A DNA stretch of 64,000 nucleotides from Streptomyces sp. A 4/2 (GTDB lineage Bacteria > Actinomycetota > Actinomycetes > Streptomycetales > Streptomycetaceae). Positions 1 through 9,084 of this stretch are shown piece by piece. The stretch's first letter is position 1. Each line of letters starts with the position of its first letter. Position numbers and translations under genes: made by a program. Location of the stretch: positions 62,001 to 126,000 of the forward strand of contig NZ_CALNVW010000051.1 in the NCBI RefSeq assembly GCF_940670765.1, in the 5' to 3' direction. The notes beneath the pieces are model-generated. The model was given only the letters and a program-made list of their open reading frames with translations. It had not been told where the DNA came from and made no database searches.

Positions 1-863
1 TCCGGGCCGTACACGTCGTGGTCCCGAGCTGGGCCGCGGCGGGCCTGCTGGTCTCCTTCGTCGCCGGAGCCTTTGCCGTCCTGGCACTGGCCCGCATCGC
101 CCGGCTGTATCTGCCCGACCCGGGCGCGGGCACGCGCACCGTGCTGTTCCTGCTGCTCTCACCGTGCGCGATCTTCCTCGCAGTCGGTTACACCGAAGCC
201 CTCTTCCTCGCCTTCGCGCTGCCCGCCTGGCTCGCCGCCCAGCGGCGCAACTGGCCCCTCGCGGCCGTCCTGACCGCACTGGCCACGTCGGTCCGCATCA
301 GCGGCCTCTTCGTCGCCGCCGCCATCGCCCTGCACTTCCTCCTCACCACCCGCACCCGCAAGGAGTGGCGCTCGCTGCCCTGGCTGGCCCTGCCCGCCCT
401 GTCCGCCGGCATCTACAGCTGGTACCTGCACGGGCACACCGGCGACTGGATGGCCTGGAAGCACGCCGAGGAACGCGGCTGGTACCGCGATTTCCACGCC
501 CCCTGGGACGCCTGGACGACCACCTGGCACTCCGCCTTCGGCCACACCCAGGCCAGCGGGTACGCCTTCATGTTCCAGGCCGAACTCGCCGCCATGGTCG
601 TCGGGCTGCTCCTGGTGGGACTGCTGGCATGGCGCCGCCGCTGGGCCGAGGCCCTCTACATCGGCCTCAGCCTGTGGGCGCTGGGCACCTCCTACTGGTA
701 CACCTCCATCCCGCGCGCCACGCTCCTGTGGTGGCCCCTGTGGATCGGCCTGGCCGGATGGTCCCTGCGGAACCCGCGGGTCAAGACCGTCTACCTGAGC
801 CTCGCCGTTCCCCTGATGGGCGCGTACTCCCTGGCCTTCCTGTCCGGGCGCTGGGCGGGCTGA
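1..863 (+). CDS. PIG-V-like membrane mannosyltransferase, 5' end missing
   Basis: The reading frame is open to the left edge, so the N-terminus lies outside the window; the GTG at 18 is internal. The visible 280 or so residues are a polytopic membrane protein of hydrophobic helices rich in Trp, Leu and Ala with short loops. Features typical of the actinobacterial PIG-V-like mannosyltransferase family are a segment with SPCAIFLAVGYTEALFLA near the start, the helix pair TSVRISGLFVAA, and a late YWYTSIPRATLLWWPLW region. Members of this family are thought to transfer sugars from polyprenyl-phosphate donors at the membrane; the substrate is unknown here. The acidic catalytic N-terminal loop is not visible. 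Assignment rests on overall pattern, so moderate confidence. Confidence 0.6.
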   Translation, partial: RAVHVVVPSWAAAGLLVSFVAGAFAVLALARIARLYLPDPGAGTRTVLFLLLSPCAIFLAVGYTEALFLAFALPAWLAAQRRNWPLAAVLTALATSVRISGLFVAAAIALHFLLTTRTRKEWRSLPWLALPALSAGIYSWYLHGHTGDWMAWKHAEERGWYRDFHAPWDAWTTTWHSAFGHTQASGYAFMFQAELAAMVVGLLLVGLLAWRRRWAEALYIGLSLWALGTSYWYTSIPRATLLWWPLWIGLAGWSLRNPRVKTVYLSLAVPLMGAYSLAFLSGRWAG

Positions 864-942
864 CGGCACCCGGACTGTGAAGGCAGTGCCGTCCGAATCC
901 CGCCAGCCGGGTGCCCGGACCAGGGGCACACTGGTACCCGTG

Positions 943-2256
943 ATGGATGAAGAGACCAGGTACGAAGCGGTGAGCAGCCGCGACGCGCGCTTCGACGGCG
1001 AGTTCTTCTTCGCCGTCCGCACCACGGGCATCTACTGCCGGCCGAGCTGTCCCGCGGTGACCCCCAAGCGTAAGAACGTCCGCTTCTATCCGACCGCTGC
1101 CGCGGCCCAGGGGCAGGGGTTCCGGGCCTGCCGCCGCTGCCGGCCGGACGCCGTGCCCGGATCGGCCGCCTGGAACGTACGCGCCGATGTCGTCGGCCGC
1201 GCCATGCGGATGATCGGCGACGGCGTGGTGGACCGCGAAGGCGTGCCCGGTCTCGCGGAACGGCTCGGCTACAGCACCCGGCAGGTCCAGCGGCAGCTCA
1301 CCGCCGAGGTGGGCGCGGGCCCGGTGGCGCTGGCCCGCGCGCAGCGCTCGCAGGCCGCGCGTGTGCTGCTCCAGACCACCCGGCTGCCCGTCACGGAGAT
1401 CGCGTTCGCGTCCGGGTTCGCGAGTGTGCGGCAGTTCAACGACACGATCCGGCAGATCTACGCCCGCACGCCGAGCGACCTGCGCGCGGAGGCCGCCGCC
1501 CCGGCAGCGGCGACGGCCGCGGGCATCCCGCTGCGGCTCGCGTACCGCGGTGCCTACGCGGCGAAGGACGTCTTCGATCTCCTCGGCCGGGAGGCCCTGC
1601 CCCGGATCGAGGAGATGACCGGCACGCCGGGATCCCGTACCTACCGGCGTACCCTGCGGCTGCCGCACGGCTCCGGCGTCGTCGCCGTCGGTGAACGGTC
1701 CGCGGGGCGCTGGCTGGACGCGCGGATCCACCTCACCGATCTGCGCGACCTGACCACCACCGTCCAGCGCCTGCGCCGCCTCTTCGACCTGGACGCGGAT
1801 CCCTACGCCATCGACGAGCGGCTGGCCGCCGACCCCCGGCTGGCGCCACTGGTCGCGCGGCGGCCGGGGCTGCGCTCGCCGGGCGCGGCCGAACCCGAGG
1901 AGTTCGCGGTACGGGCACTGGCCGGGCGGGAGAAGTCCGCATGGCTGGTGGAGCGGTACGGGACCGTGCTCGACCGGCCCAGCGGCGGGCTCACCCACGT
2001 CTTCCCCGCGCCCGCGGAGCTGATGGCGGACGAGCCGTCGCTGGGCGCCGTGGCCGGTGTACGGCTGGACGTCGGCGCCGACCGCGACGGGACCGAGCAG
2101 GCACTGCTGGCGCTGCCCGGCATGACACCGAGGGCCGCGGCCCTGGTCCGGATGCGCGCGTTGGGTGATCCCGATGTGGCGCTGCCCGGCGAACCGGACG
2201 CGGAACTCTGGCGGCCCTGGCGCTCGTACGCACTGCGGCATCTGTGGCTGGAGTGA
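943..2256 (+). CDS. Ada/AlkA-type bifunctional alkylation-response regulator with degenerate glycosylase domain
   Basis: The product is 437 aa from ATG 943. Residues about 1-75 are the Ada zinc domain, with CRPSC and CRRC supplying the four zinc-binding cysteines, one of which accepts methyl groups from DNA phosphotriesters. An AraC-type HTH follows at about 80-170 (LGYSTRQVQRQL, then FASVRQFNDTI). The AlkA N-terminal domain spans about 190-280 and a helix-hairpin-helix remnant reaches the end. In the remnant the usual hairpin GIGPWTA is LPGMTPRAAAL, and the stretch that should hold the catalytic Asp after RALGDPD is collapsed, going straight to WRPWRSYALRHLW. It should therefore sense alkylation and bind DNA but probably lacks base-excision activity. 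The upstream in-frame codons to 877 are poorly conserved, so the ATG was preferred. Confidence 0.82.
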   Translation: MDEETRYEAVSSRDARFDGEFFFAVRTTGIYCRPSCPAVTPKRKNVRFYPTAAAAQGQGFRACRRCRPDAVPGSAAWNVRADVVGRAMRMIGDGVVDREGVPGLAERLGYSTRQVQRQLTAEVGAGPVALARAQRSQAARVLLQTTRLPVTEIAFASGFASVRQFNDTIRQIYARTPSDLRAEAAAPAAATAAGIPLRLAYRGAYAAKDVFDLLGREALPRIEEMTGTPGSRTYRRTLRLPHGSGVVAVGERSAGRWLDARIHLTDLRDLTTTVQRLRRLFDLDADPYAIDERLAADPRLAPLVARRPGLRSPGAAEPEEFAVRALAGREKSAWLVERYGTVLDRPSGGLTHVFPAPAELMADEPSLGAVAGVRLDVGADRDGTEQALLALPGMTPRAAALVRMRALGDPDVALPGEPDAELWRPWRSYALRHLWLE

Positions 2257-2344
2257 GCCGTTCCTCGAAGGGCCATGGACGGCGAATTGCCCTGTGCAGC
2301 AAGAGAGCTGATGGTACGTCAGGCGACGACCGTGCCCCGCCGGG

Positions 2345-2710
2345 TCACTCCAGGCCCCAGCTGTGGATCTTCTTCGGGTGGATCCGGATGAGTTCCTCGC
2401 TGAACTGCGGGCCCAACTCGTGCGGACCCGTCAACAGCTCGGCCTCGCCCCTGATGTCCACCCCGCGCACCTCCCACGGCTGCACGCTCACCACGTCGTC
2501 GACCACCAGCGCGACCTTCGGATTCGCCTGCAGATTGCGCCACTTCTTGGTGGTGCCCAGCGCGTACCCGCCGATCAGGATCGTCCCGTCCTTCTGCGGG
2601 AAGAAGCCGACCGGATTGGCCTGCGGCTGGCCCCGGCGGTCCACGGTGGCCAGCCGCCCCAGGCGCTGGGTGGAGAGATACGCGCGCTCGGCCTCGGTGA
2701 ATTCACTCAT
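2345..2710 (-). CDS. PPOX-class F420-dependent oxidoreductase
   Basis: This 121-aa protein has the split beta-barrel fold of the pyridoxamine 5'-phosphate oxidase superfamily. The N-terminal strand pair LGRLATVDRRGQPQANPVGF and the later RNLQANPKVALVVDD are hallmark segments. Short single-domain actinobacterial members usually bind F420 rather than FMN, and LNPK-like spacing in the middle supports that, but the cofactor is inferred. I start at the second ATG (MSEFTEAER) because family proteins begin with this helix; an ATG ten codons upstream is also in frame. It is convergent with the Ada-type gene and the two are 88 bp apart with no obvious hairpin. Confidence 0.75.
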   Translation of the reverse strand: MSEFTEAERAYLSTQRLGRLATVDRRGQPQANPVGFFPQKDGTILIGGYALGTTKKWRNLQANPKVALVVDDVVSVQPWEVRGVDIRGEAELLTGPHELGPQFSEELIRIHPKKIHSWGLE

Positions 2711-2765
2711 GCCTCCAGCATCGCGCGCCCAGCTCCCCACCGCATCGTCACCCGGTGTCAGGCCC

Positions 2766-5123
2766 TCATGCCGGCAGACCCCAGTGAGCGGCCGGTTCGT
2801 TGGGTGTGACGGGCCTGATGGTCAGATCCGGGCGGTCGCCCGCCGCGGTGATCAGCGCCGACTCGCCCTTGCGCAGCGGGATCCGGACCGTGCCGTCGCC
2901 CAGGTCCTCGTACCGCAGCGGGCGCCCGTGAGAGTCGTGCACGTCGATCCGGCCCGCGATCCCATGGCGTACCGCACACGGCGCGCCCGCCTCACTGGTG
3001 ACCCTGACCCACCGGGTCGCACCCTTCTCCCGTACCGCGCTGAGCAGGAACGCGCCCTGCGTACGGAAGTCGTGCAGGGCGAGGTCCTGCCAGGCCGCCG
3101 GTATCGCGGGGAAGACACGGACCACGCCGCCCCAGGACTGGCAGAGCATGTCGTGCAGTGACTGGGCCGCGGACAGCGGCGTCTCGATGACCGGCCCCGA
3201 CTCCTTGTACATGGTGTTGGGCTGGATGAAGCGGGCCATCAGTTCGCCGAGGTACTTGAGCGCGTCATCACCCTTGCCGAGCAGCGCCGACATGGAGGCG
3301 GCACCCGTGAACGTGTAGCCCTGGAGGGCGCCCTCGAAGCCGACCCAGTGGGCCAGCGACTTCTCGATGAGGGCGAGTTCGTCGGGTGTGCGGCCGGTGA
3401 GCTCGTACAGCGGGTAGACCGCCAGGAGGTGCGAGTAGTGGCGGTGGGACATCGCGAAGGGGACCCCCGCGCCGATCATGAAGCCGTTCTCGTCGACCGG
3501 GTACGGCGTGAGCTTCGTCAGCACCTCCTGCCAGCGGGCCGTCAGCGGGTCCTTGATCTTGAGGATGCCCGCCGATTCGACGAGGGTGCGGCAGCCCCAG
3601 CGCAGCAGCATCAGGTCGTAGTTGGTGTCCGGCGCGTTGACCCCGTACTCCGGCGAGAAGGTGGCCGGGAGGTGCAGTTTGCCGTCCGGGCCCGGTGTCA
3701 GGAAGTGCAGGTAGTAGTTGACCGCCTTGCGCAGCAACGGGAAGAGGGTGTCGCGCAGGATGCGCTCGTCCATGGTGTGGCGGTAGCTCAGCCAGACGTT
3801 GTGCAGGGCCCAGGTGAGGTTGCCGACCTCGGGGGTCGGCGGGTCCTGGCCCGGGATGCCCACGCCGAAACCGCCGTTGGGGACATCCGCGCCGTTCATC
3901 AGCTGGGGGTCGGTGGTGCGGGGGATACCCGCGGAGTCCTTCTGGTACGGGCCGGCCAGCTGGTTGGAGAGGTTGTCCCGGAATTCGCTCAACGCCCGTG
4001 TCACGGCGTCGAGTTCGAGGTGGTTGGAGCCGTGGATCAGCCAGTACTCCAGCTGGACGTTCAGATTCCACCAGGTGTTGGGCCACGGCGTGGGCTCCAG
4101 CCACGGGCCGGACGTCGCCATCACCGGAGCGTCCGCGCGGGCGGCGGAGGCCACCTTGTAGAGCTGGATCCAGTAGAAGCGCTGGATCCGCGCGTCGGGC
4201 ACGGAGAGGAAGCTCTTGCGGTAGTAGCGGTGCCACCATGCGCGGTGGGTCAGGGCGTGCACGTCGTACGAGGCCGTGGCCGCGCCGCGCACCACCCGGA
4301 CCGCGCGGTCGCGAGCCGTGGTCTTCGGGTGGGAGTGCGCCACGGTGGCATACAGCGTGCGCCGCGCGCCCCGGGTGCGCTCCTGCCAGGCGGTGACGTG
4401 CTGGCCGCCTGCGAGCAGCGGCTGTACGGCGGCCGTCACCCCGCTGTGCTGCTCCGTCACGGCCGGCGGGTTGGCCGCGTACCCGTCGGGAAGGGGCTTC
4501 GAAGCGGCGCGCGGGCTGATGGACTCGGCGGGGTGGAAGACCCAGCGGAAGTCCTTCTCGCCCGCGCTCGGGGTGATCTCGACGGCGAGCACCGAGAGGG
4601 AGTTGTGGACCAGGGCGCGCACCGTCAGCGTGCCGCGGTCGGTCGTCAGCGTGCCGGTGAGTTCGGCGTCGCGCAGGCCGAGGCGCCAGTCGACGGCCGT
4701 GATGGTGCCGACCGGCTCCAGCGTGAAGTAGCCGATCGGCAGCCGCGCGAGGCCGAAGAGCGAGCCGAACTCCGGGCGGTGGTCGGTGACCTCGGAGTGC
4801 TGGACGTTGAACCGCACCGCGTTCTTGCCGGGTTCGGCGTAGATGCCGGAGCCGAGATAGCCGTTGCCGAGGTACGGGCCCTCGTACCAGGTCTGCGGCA
4901 TCTTCTGCCAGACGAGATCGGCGTCGGAGAGAACCGTGGTCCAGCTGTCATCCGATGACTTCACCGACGTCGCCGGGCGAGGTGTGGCCGGGTGCGCGTT
5001 CCCCGGCGCCGGGGCCGCCTGCGCGGGCACGGCGGCCAGGCCGCCGGTCAGCAGCGCTCCGCCGAGGGCGGTGCCCGTGGCGAGAACGGTTCGTCGTTTC
5101 GGTGGTTCAGGTACAGCGACCAT
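2766..5123 (-). CDS. Tat-exported GH95-like glycoside hydrolase (alpha-L-fucosidase-type)
   Basis: The product is 785 aa. The start at 5123 is preferred because GGGAGG lies six bases upstream, whereas the ATG ten codons earlier has no good site. The N-terminus is a twin-arginine signal (KRRTVLATGTALGGALLTGG, cleavage near AQAA at 33-37), so it is probably secreted folded. A beta-sandwich domain (about 55-290) precedes an all-helical barrel (about 295-690) and a C-terminal beta domain. In GH95 enzymes two Asn residues in an N-x-N motif help activate water; NLN at 352-354 followed by QLEYW fits. The SPE at 489-491 matches the position of the general acid Glu. Substrate could be an L-fucoside or L-galactoside of plant or algal glycans; this is inference. 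Confidence 0.78.
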   Translation of the reverse strand: MVAVPEPPKRRTVLATGTALGGALLTGGLAAVPAQAAPAPGNAHPATPRPATSVKSSDDSWTTVLSDADLVWQKMPQTWYEGPYLGNGYLGSGIYAEPGKNAVRFNVQHSEVTDHRPEFGSLFGLARLPIGYFTLEPVGTITAVDWRLGLRDAELTGTLTTDRGTLTVRALVHNSLSVLAVEITPSAGEKDFRWVFHPAESISPRAASKPLPDGYAANPPAVTEQHSGVTAAVQPLLAGGQHVTAWQERTRGARRTLYATVAHSHPKTTARDRAVRVVRGAATASYDVHALTHRAWWHRYYRKSFLSVPDARIQRFYWIQLYKVASAARADAPVMATSGPWLEPTPWPNTWWNLNVQLEYWLIHGSNHLELDAVTRALSEFRDNLSNQLAGPYQKDSAGIPRTTDPQLMNGADVPNGGFGVGIPGQDPPTPEVGNLTWALHNVWLSYRHTMDERILRDTLFPLLRKAVNYYLHFLTPGPDGKLHLPATFSPEYGVNAPDTNYDLMLLRWGCRTLVESAGILKIKDPLTARWQEVLTKLTPYPVDENGFMIGAGVPFAMSHRHYSHLLAVYPLYELTGRTPDELALIEKSLAHWVGFEGALQGYTFTGAASMSALLGKGDDALKYLGELMARFIQPNTMYKESGPVIETPLSAAQSLHDMLCQSWGGVVRVFPAIPAAWQDLALHDFRTQGAFLLSAVREKGATRWVRVTSEAGAPCAVRHGIAGRIDVHDSHGRPLRYEDLGDGTVRIPLRKGESALITAAGDRPDLTIRPVTPNEPAAHWGLPA

Positions 5124-5339
5124 GACGCCTCCCGGCGGCTCGTATCCAGACATTCATCCGAGCTATTCCCTGAAGAAAGGTAAGCACGGTGCCCGGGTGC
5201 GTCAATGAGTCGGGAGAGATCCCATCTTTTGGTCGGTCCGGCCCTCTGTGCTGCGAGGGCCTGCCTCCCCCCGCGCCGCAAGGCCTGCTCCCCGCGTGCT
5301 GCGAGGATCTGGCCGGGACCCGTACACGGCGGCCGGTGT

Positions 5340-5822
5340 TCAGCCCCGGATGAGTGCGCCCACCCAGGCGCCCACGACCATGAGGCAGGCCGAGAGCTCG
5401 ACGAGGATCGAGGTGCCGATGGCGCGCATGACCGTACGGGTGGAGGCCCGGCCCGCGCCGTGGCCGCCGAGGCGTACGCGCTCGGCCCCGTAGATTCCTC
5501 CGATGAACCCGACGATGCCGCCCAGTACCGGCACGATGAAGAAGCCCACGATCCCGGCGGCCCCGCCGATGTACACGGTCTTGCGCGGGGCCCCCGACTC
5601 GCGGGGGCGGCGGGCGGGCAGCAGCGGGCGCAGGGCCTGGTTCAGCAGGAGCACGGCCGTGGCCCCGGCCAGGATTCCCCAGGCCAGGCCTGTGGTGTCG
5701 GTCAGCGCCCACCAGGCGAGGGCCGCCCAGACGATCGCCTGTCCCGGCACACCCGGGACCAGGACCCCGACCAGACCGAGCAGCATCACCAGGGCGACCG
5801 CGACGAGCTGCCACACACTCAT
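5340..5822 (-). CDS. DUF456 family membrane protein
   Basis: This 160-aa membrane protein starts MSVWQLVAVALVMLLGLVGV and shows the DUF456 signature LVPGVPGQAIVWAALAWWAL, followed by glycine-rich helices (GGAAGIVGFFIVPVLGGIVG) typical of the family. Four to five membrane segments are visible. Function of DUF456 proteins is unknown; the glycine-zipper-like helices suggest packing within the bilayer. The gene reads the same way as the GH95-like gene and lies 216 bp upstream of its start, so the two probably have separate promoters. Confidence 0.8.
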   Translation of the reverse strand: MSVWQLVAVALVMLLGLVGVLVPGVPGQAIVWAALAWWALTDTTGLAWGILAGATAVLLLNQALRPLLPARRPRESGAPRKTVYIGGAAGIVGFFIVPVLGGIVGFIGGIYGAERVRLGGHGAGRASTRTVMRAIGTSILVELSACLMVVGAWVGALIRG

Positions 5823-5902
5823 CTGCCAAGCGTGCAGGAAGTGACCGGACACCGCAGCATGGAATACCGCCCCGGTCCGGACGGGAAGAACCGCGGAGCG
5901 GA

Positions 5903-6946
5903 TCAGCGGTCCCTGGTGACCCAGCCCTTCTCGTACGCGTGCCAGCCGAGCTGGAGCCGTGTGGTGACCCCCGTCAGCTCCATCAGTCTCTTCACGCGCC
6001 GCTGCACCGTCCGCAGTCCCAGCTCCAGCTGTTTGGCGACACTCACGTCCGTCATCCCGGCGAGCAACAGCGACAGGATCTGCAGATCGATGCTGTCGGG
6101 GCCGGGTTCGGTCACCTCCGAGAGCTCCCCCTGATCGCTGAGCCGCAGGGGCAGCGCCTGCCGCCACACCGCTTCGAACAGTCCCCGCAACGACTCCAGC
6201 AGCCCGCTCTCGTGGACGACGAGCGCGGCGGGCTCCGCGCCCCGGCCGGTCAGCGGCACCATGGCCAGGCTCCGGTCGGCGATGACCAGTTTCGTGGGCA
6301 CCCGGTCGGTGACCCGTACCTGTTCCTTGCGGCCCAGCGCCGCCGCCAGCCCGGCGATCCCACCGGGCGCTTCGAGTACCACGCGCTCCAGTACCACCCG
6401 GTAGGACACCCCGCGGGTCGCCGCCTGGGCCTCGGCGTCGTTGTCGTCGCCGGACACCGCGATCGGGTTGCCGCCCGTCACCAGGGCGCAGACCTCCTCG
6501 GACGCGCCGAGCTGCAACTGCAGGAAGCGCTGGGAGACGGCGTTCGCGCCGGTGACCACCTCGACCAGATCGAGTACGGCGGGCTCCCTGGCCTCGGCCC
6601 GGAACTCCTCCACCAGCAGCGCCGCCGCGATCTCCGCCTGCTCCAGCTCGTGGCGGTGCTGGGTGAGCAGCGCGCCCAGCGCCACACCCGGCGGCGCCGC
6701 CACCCATCGGCCCGTACGGGCGGAGGACTGGGCGGCGAGACCGTGCCGTTCCAGTCGGCGCAGGGCCCGTTCGGTATCGGTCTCGGAGAGCGCGAGGCGG
6801 TGCGCGAGATCGGCGACCTCGGCCGCACCCAGTGCGACGAGTGAGCGGTACGCCGATTCCTGGAGGTCGTCCAGACCTATGACGCCGAGCAAGAGGACCT
6901 CGATCCGATGGCGGGATTGAGCCACGGCGGATACCCGCCGCGGCAC
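5903..6946 (-). CDS. TrmB/LuxR-type two-HTH transcriptional regulator
   Basis: The protein is about 347 aa. Near its N-terminus is a winged-helix of TrmB type (GLDDLQESAYRSLVALG, then LALSETDTERALRRLERHGL), next a middle domain, and at the C-terminus a LuxR-type HTH (DLQILSLLLAGMTDVSVAKQ, then LRTVQRRVKRLMELTGV). This architecture is common in streptomycetes and the regulators are orphan, not histidine-kinase partners. Start choice is uncertain: GTG codons at 6946 and 6925 are both possible, and neither has a strong ribosome site. The gene is divergent from the PP2C-like gene, with a perfect inverted repeat between them that could be the operator. Confidence 0.72.
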   Translation of the reverse strand: MPRRVSAVAQSRHRIEVLLLGVIGLDDLQESAYRSLVALGAAEVADLAHRLALSETDTERALRRLERHGLAAQSSARTGRWVAAPPGVALGALLTQHRHELEQAEIAAALLVEEFRAEAREPAVLDLVEVVTGANAVSQRFLQLQLGASEEVCALVTGGNPIAVSGDDNDAEAQAATRGVSYRVVLERVVLEAPGGIAGLAAALGRKEQVRVTDRVPTKLVIADRSLAMVPLTGRGAEPAALVVHESGLLESLRGLFEAVWRQALPLRLSDQGELSEVTEPGPDSIDLQILSLLLAGMTDVSVAKQLELGLRTVQRRVKRLMELTGVTTRLQLGWHAYEKGWVTRDR

Positions 6947-7087
6947 ATCATCGCCGTTGGAGTGCTGTTTCTGCCAGGGTGATCGAACCGAGTGAGGAGA
7001 CGGGTGAGCGAACCGGCGTGGCAGTCCGCATCGGACCACGCGCCAAGCCGACCGCATCGACGGCGGCAACCGGCCCGGACCTCGGTT

Positions 7088-7129
7088 CCGTTGGGCCGTA
7101 CCCCCGTGGGGGGCGGTACGGCCCAACGG
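7088..7129. repeat. Perfect 15-bp inverted repeat in a divergent promoter region
   Basis: Two 15-base arms (7088-7102 and 7115-7129, core TTGGGCCGTACC) are exact reverse complements around a 12-base G/C loop. There is no T-run after it and no gene ends here, because both flanking genes read away from this spot. A regulatory role (operator, or leader hairpin of a short transcript) is more likely than termination. Confidence 0.6.
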
Positions 7130-7181
7130 CTATTTCGGCGCACCCTGTACCAGGACCACCCCATCGATGGACAATAGGGGC

Positions 7182-9008
7182 ATGAGTCAGCAGGGGGAGA
7201 GGCCCACCGCCGCCGAGGACGACTGGTGGAGCCGGCTGTACGACGAGACCGCCGAGGACCAGGGGGCCGCCGCCACGGGCGAGAGCCTCGACGACCGATT
7301 CGACTCCGTGGCGGGGACGGTGAGCGGTTCGCGCGAGCCGTTGCCGGAGCCGCTGCTCGGGCCGGGGCCACTGAGGGAACCGGAGCCGCTGATCGAGTCG
7401 GAGCCGAAAATGGAGCCGGAGCCGGAGCCGGACCCGAAACCGGAGACCGAGCCGGAGCCGTACGACGAGCCGGTGTTCGCGCGCGACCCGGCCCCGGCGC
7501 CCGCTCCGGTGTCCGAGCCGGAGGACGCCCGGGAGGACGCCCCGGTGTCCGAACCGGAGGGCACTCGGTGGCCGGGCGCCGAACCGCGGGCCGGAGTCCC
7601 GTGGGAGCCACCGACCAGAGACCCGTGGGAGCCGACGACCAGAGACCCTTGGGAGCCACCGGCGAGAGCCCCCTGGGAGCCACCGGCCGACGACGCGTTA
7701 CCGTCGCGCACCTTCCCGTTCCGGCCGGGTCCGCACCGTCCGCCCGACACCGTTCTGCCGCCTCCGGCACCGTCTCCCACACCGCCTCCGCCAGCGTCCC
7801 CTTCTGTTCCCTCACCACCGTCACCACCACCCCCGCCCCTGGAGACCGCGCCGCCCGCTCAACTGATCTACCCCGCCACGCGATTCGGCGCTCAGCAGCT
7901 GGGGCCGCCCGCCGCACCGCCCCTGTCGCCCCGGCCCCTTCCCGCTCAACCACAGCTCCCCGCACAGGAGTTCAACCGCTCCGAGCCGGCTCCGCAGCCG
8001 GGTGCCGGGCCGGTTCCCCGCCCCGCCGTGGTCCACGTCGGTGACGGCCCGCCCACCTACGACGCCGAGCCCACCGCACTCCCCGGCGCGCACCCCGACG
8101 CCCTCGCCGAACTCACCGCCGACACCGTCCTCGACGGCGCCCGCTACGGCTCGTACACCCTGCGCACCATGTCCGTACGGGGAGACTCCGCCCGCTACCG
8201 CGGAGAACCCCGCCGCGACGCCCTGCTCACCGCCCGTTTCGGCAGCGGCGACAGCGCGCTCGTCCTGGTGGCCGTGGCAGGCGGCGCCCGCCCGGCCGAC
8301 GGCGCGCATCTCGCGGCGGCCGACGCCTGCCGCTGGATCGGCGGGGCCGTCGGCCGCAGCCGGGCGCGGCTCTCCGAGGACATCCGGGCCGACCGCCGGG
8401 GTGACCTCAAATCGGGTCTGCACCGGCTCACCGGACGGGGCTTCGGCAAACTGCGTGCCCGCGCCGACGAACTCGGCCTGGAGCCGCACGAGTACACCAC
8501 GAGCCTTCGTTGTCTGCTGCTCTCCGGCGACCCCGAATGCCGTACCCGGGTCTTCTTCGGCGTGGGAGACGGCGGGCTCTTCCGTCTCCGGGACGGCACC
8601 TGGCAGGACCTGGAGCCATTACCGCCCGAGTACGTCACCGACCCGCGAGCGGCTGTCGCGGGTTTCCCCCAGGCGCTCGCCGAGACACCGGAGGGTGACA
8701 GGCTGACGATGGACCTCGGCAGGGCCGCGGCTGGTTCCCCGTACGCCTCCGCCGAGCGGCCGGTGCCGCCGCTCACCGCCGAACCCTTCCTCTTCCGCGC
8801 GTCCACGGCGCGGCCGGGGGACACCCTGCTGCTGTGCAGCGCGGGCCTCGCCGAACCGCTGCGCGGCGAACCCGAACTGGCCGGAGAACTCGCCGAGCGC
8901 TGGGCGTCCGCCGAACCGCCGGGCCTGACGGAGTTCCTGTCCGACGCGCAGATCCGGGTCAAGGGGTACGCGGACGACCGTACGGCCGCCGCCGTCTGGG
9001 AGGCGTAG
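7182..9008 (+). CDS. PP2C-like Ser/Thr phosphatase domain protein with long acidic Pro-rich linker
   Basis: The product is 608 aa. Residues about 45-290 are low-complexity: runs of EP dipeptides, then a tandem unit reading WEPPTRDP, WEPTTRDP, WEPPARAP, WEPPADDA, then Pro/Ser-rich sequence. The C-terminal 300 residues resemble the PP2C_2 phosphatase fold (YGSYTLRTMSVRGDSARYRG, then VLVAVAGGARPADGAHLAA, FFGVGDGGLFRLRDG). The family DG motif that binds metal is altered to AGGARPADGAH, so activity is not certain. Two in-frame TTA codons occur, at 7698-7700 and 8619-8621, so translation should depend on the bldA tRNA. A GACAAT hexamer sits seven bases upstream of the ATG, so the message may be leaderless. 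An ATG at 7167 is the alternative start. Confidence 0.68.
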   Translation: MSQQGERPTAAEDDWWSRLYDETAEDQGAAATGESLDDRFDSVAGTVSGSREPLPEPLLGPGPLREPEPLIESEPKMEPEPEPDPKPETEPEPYDEPVFARDPAPAPAPVSEPEDAREDAPVSEPEGTRWPGAEPRAGVPWEPPTRDPWEPTTRDPWEPPARAPWEPPADDALPSRTFPFRPGPHRPPDTVLPPPAPSPTPPPPASPSVPSPPSPPPPPLETAPPAQLIYPATRFGAQQLGPPAAPPLSPRPLPAQPQLPAQEFNRSEPAPQPGAGPVPRPAVVHVGDGPPTYDAEPTALPGAHPDALAELTADTVLDGARYGSYTLRTMSVRGDSARYRGEPRRDALLTARFGSGDSALVLVAVAGGARPADGAHLAAADACRWIGGAVGRSRARLSEDIRADRRGDLKSGLHRLTGRGFGKLRARADELGLEPHEYTTSLRCLLLSGDPECRTRVFFGVGDGGLFRLRDGTWQDLEPLPPEYVTDPRAAVAGFPQALAETPEGDRLTMDLGRAAAGSPYASAERPVPPLTAEPFLFRASTARPGDTLLLCSAGLAEPLRGEPELAGELAERWASAEPPGLTEFLSDAQIRVKGYADDRTAAAVWEA

Positions 9009-9028
9009 ACCGACCGGCAAGCCGGGGG

Positions 9029-9084
9029 CATGGCCGGGTTCCGCAGATGGGCCTAACAGCGCAGGCGCAACGGACCCGGCCATG
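9029..9084. repeat. 11-bp inverted repeat with 34-base loop ahead of poxB
   Basis: CATGGCCGGGT at 9029-9039 and its exact complement ACCCGGCCATG at 9074-9084 flank 34 bases and end 13 bases before the poxB start codon. It may be an operator pair or a leader RNA fold that affects start access. No T-run follows. Confidence 0.45.

Noticed and set aside
5903..7126. Longer N-terminus for the TrmB/LuxR-type regulator
   Set aside because: The first 60 codons are Arg/Pro/Gly-rich, run through the perfect inverted repeat region, and lack family features.
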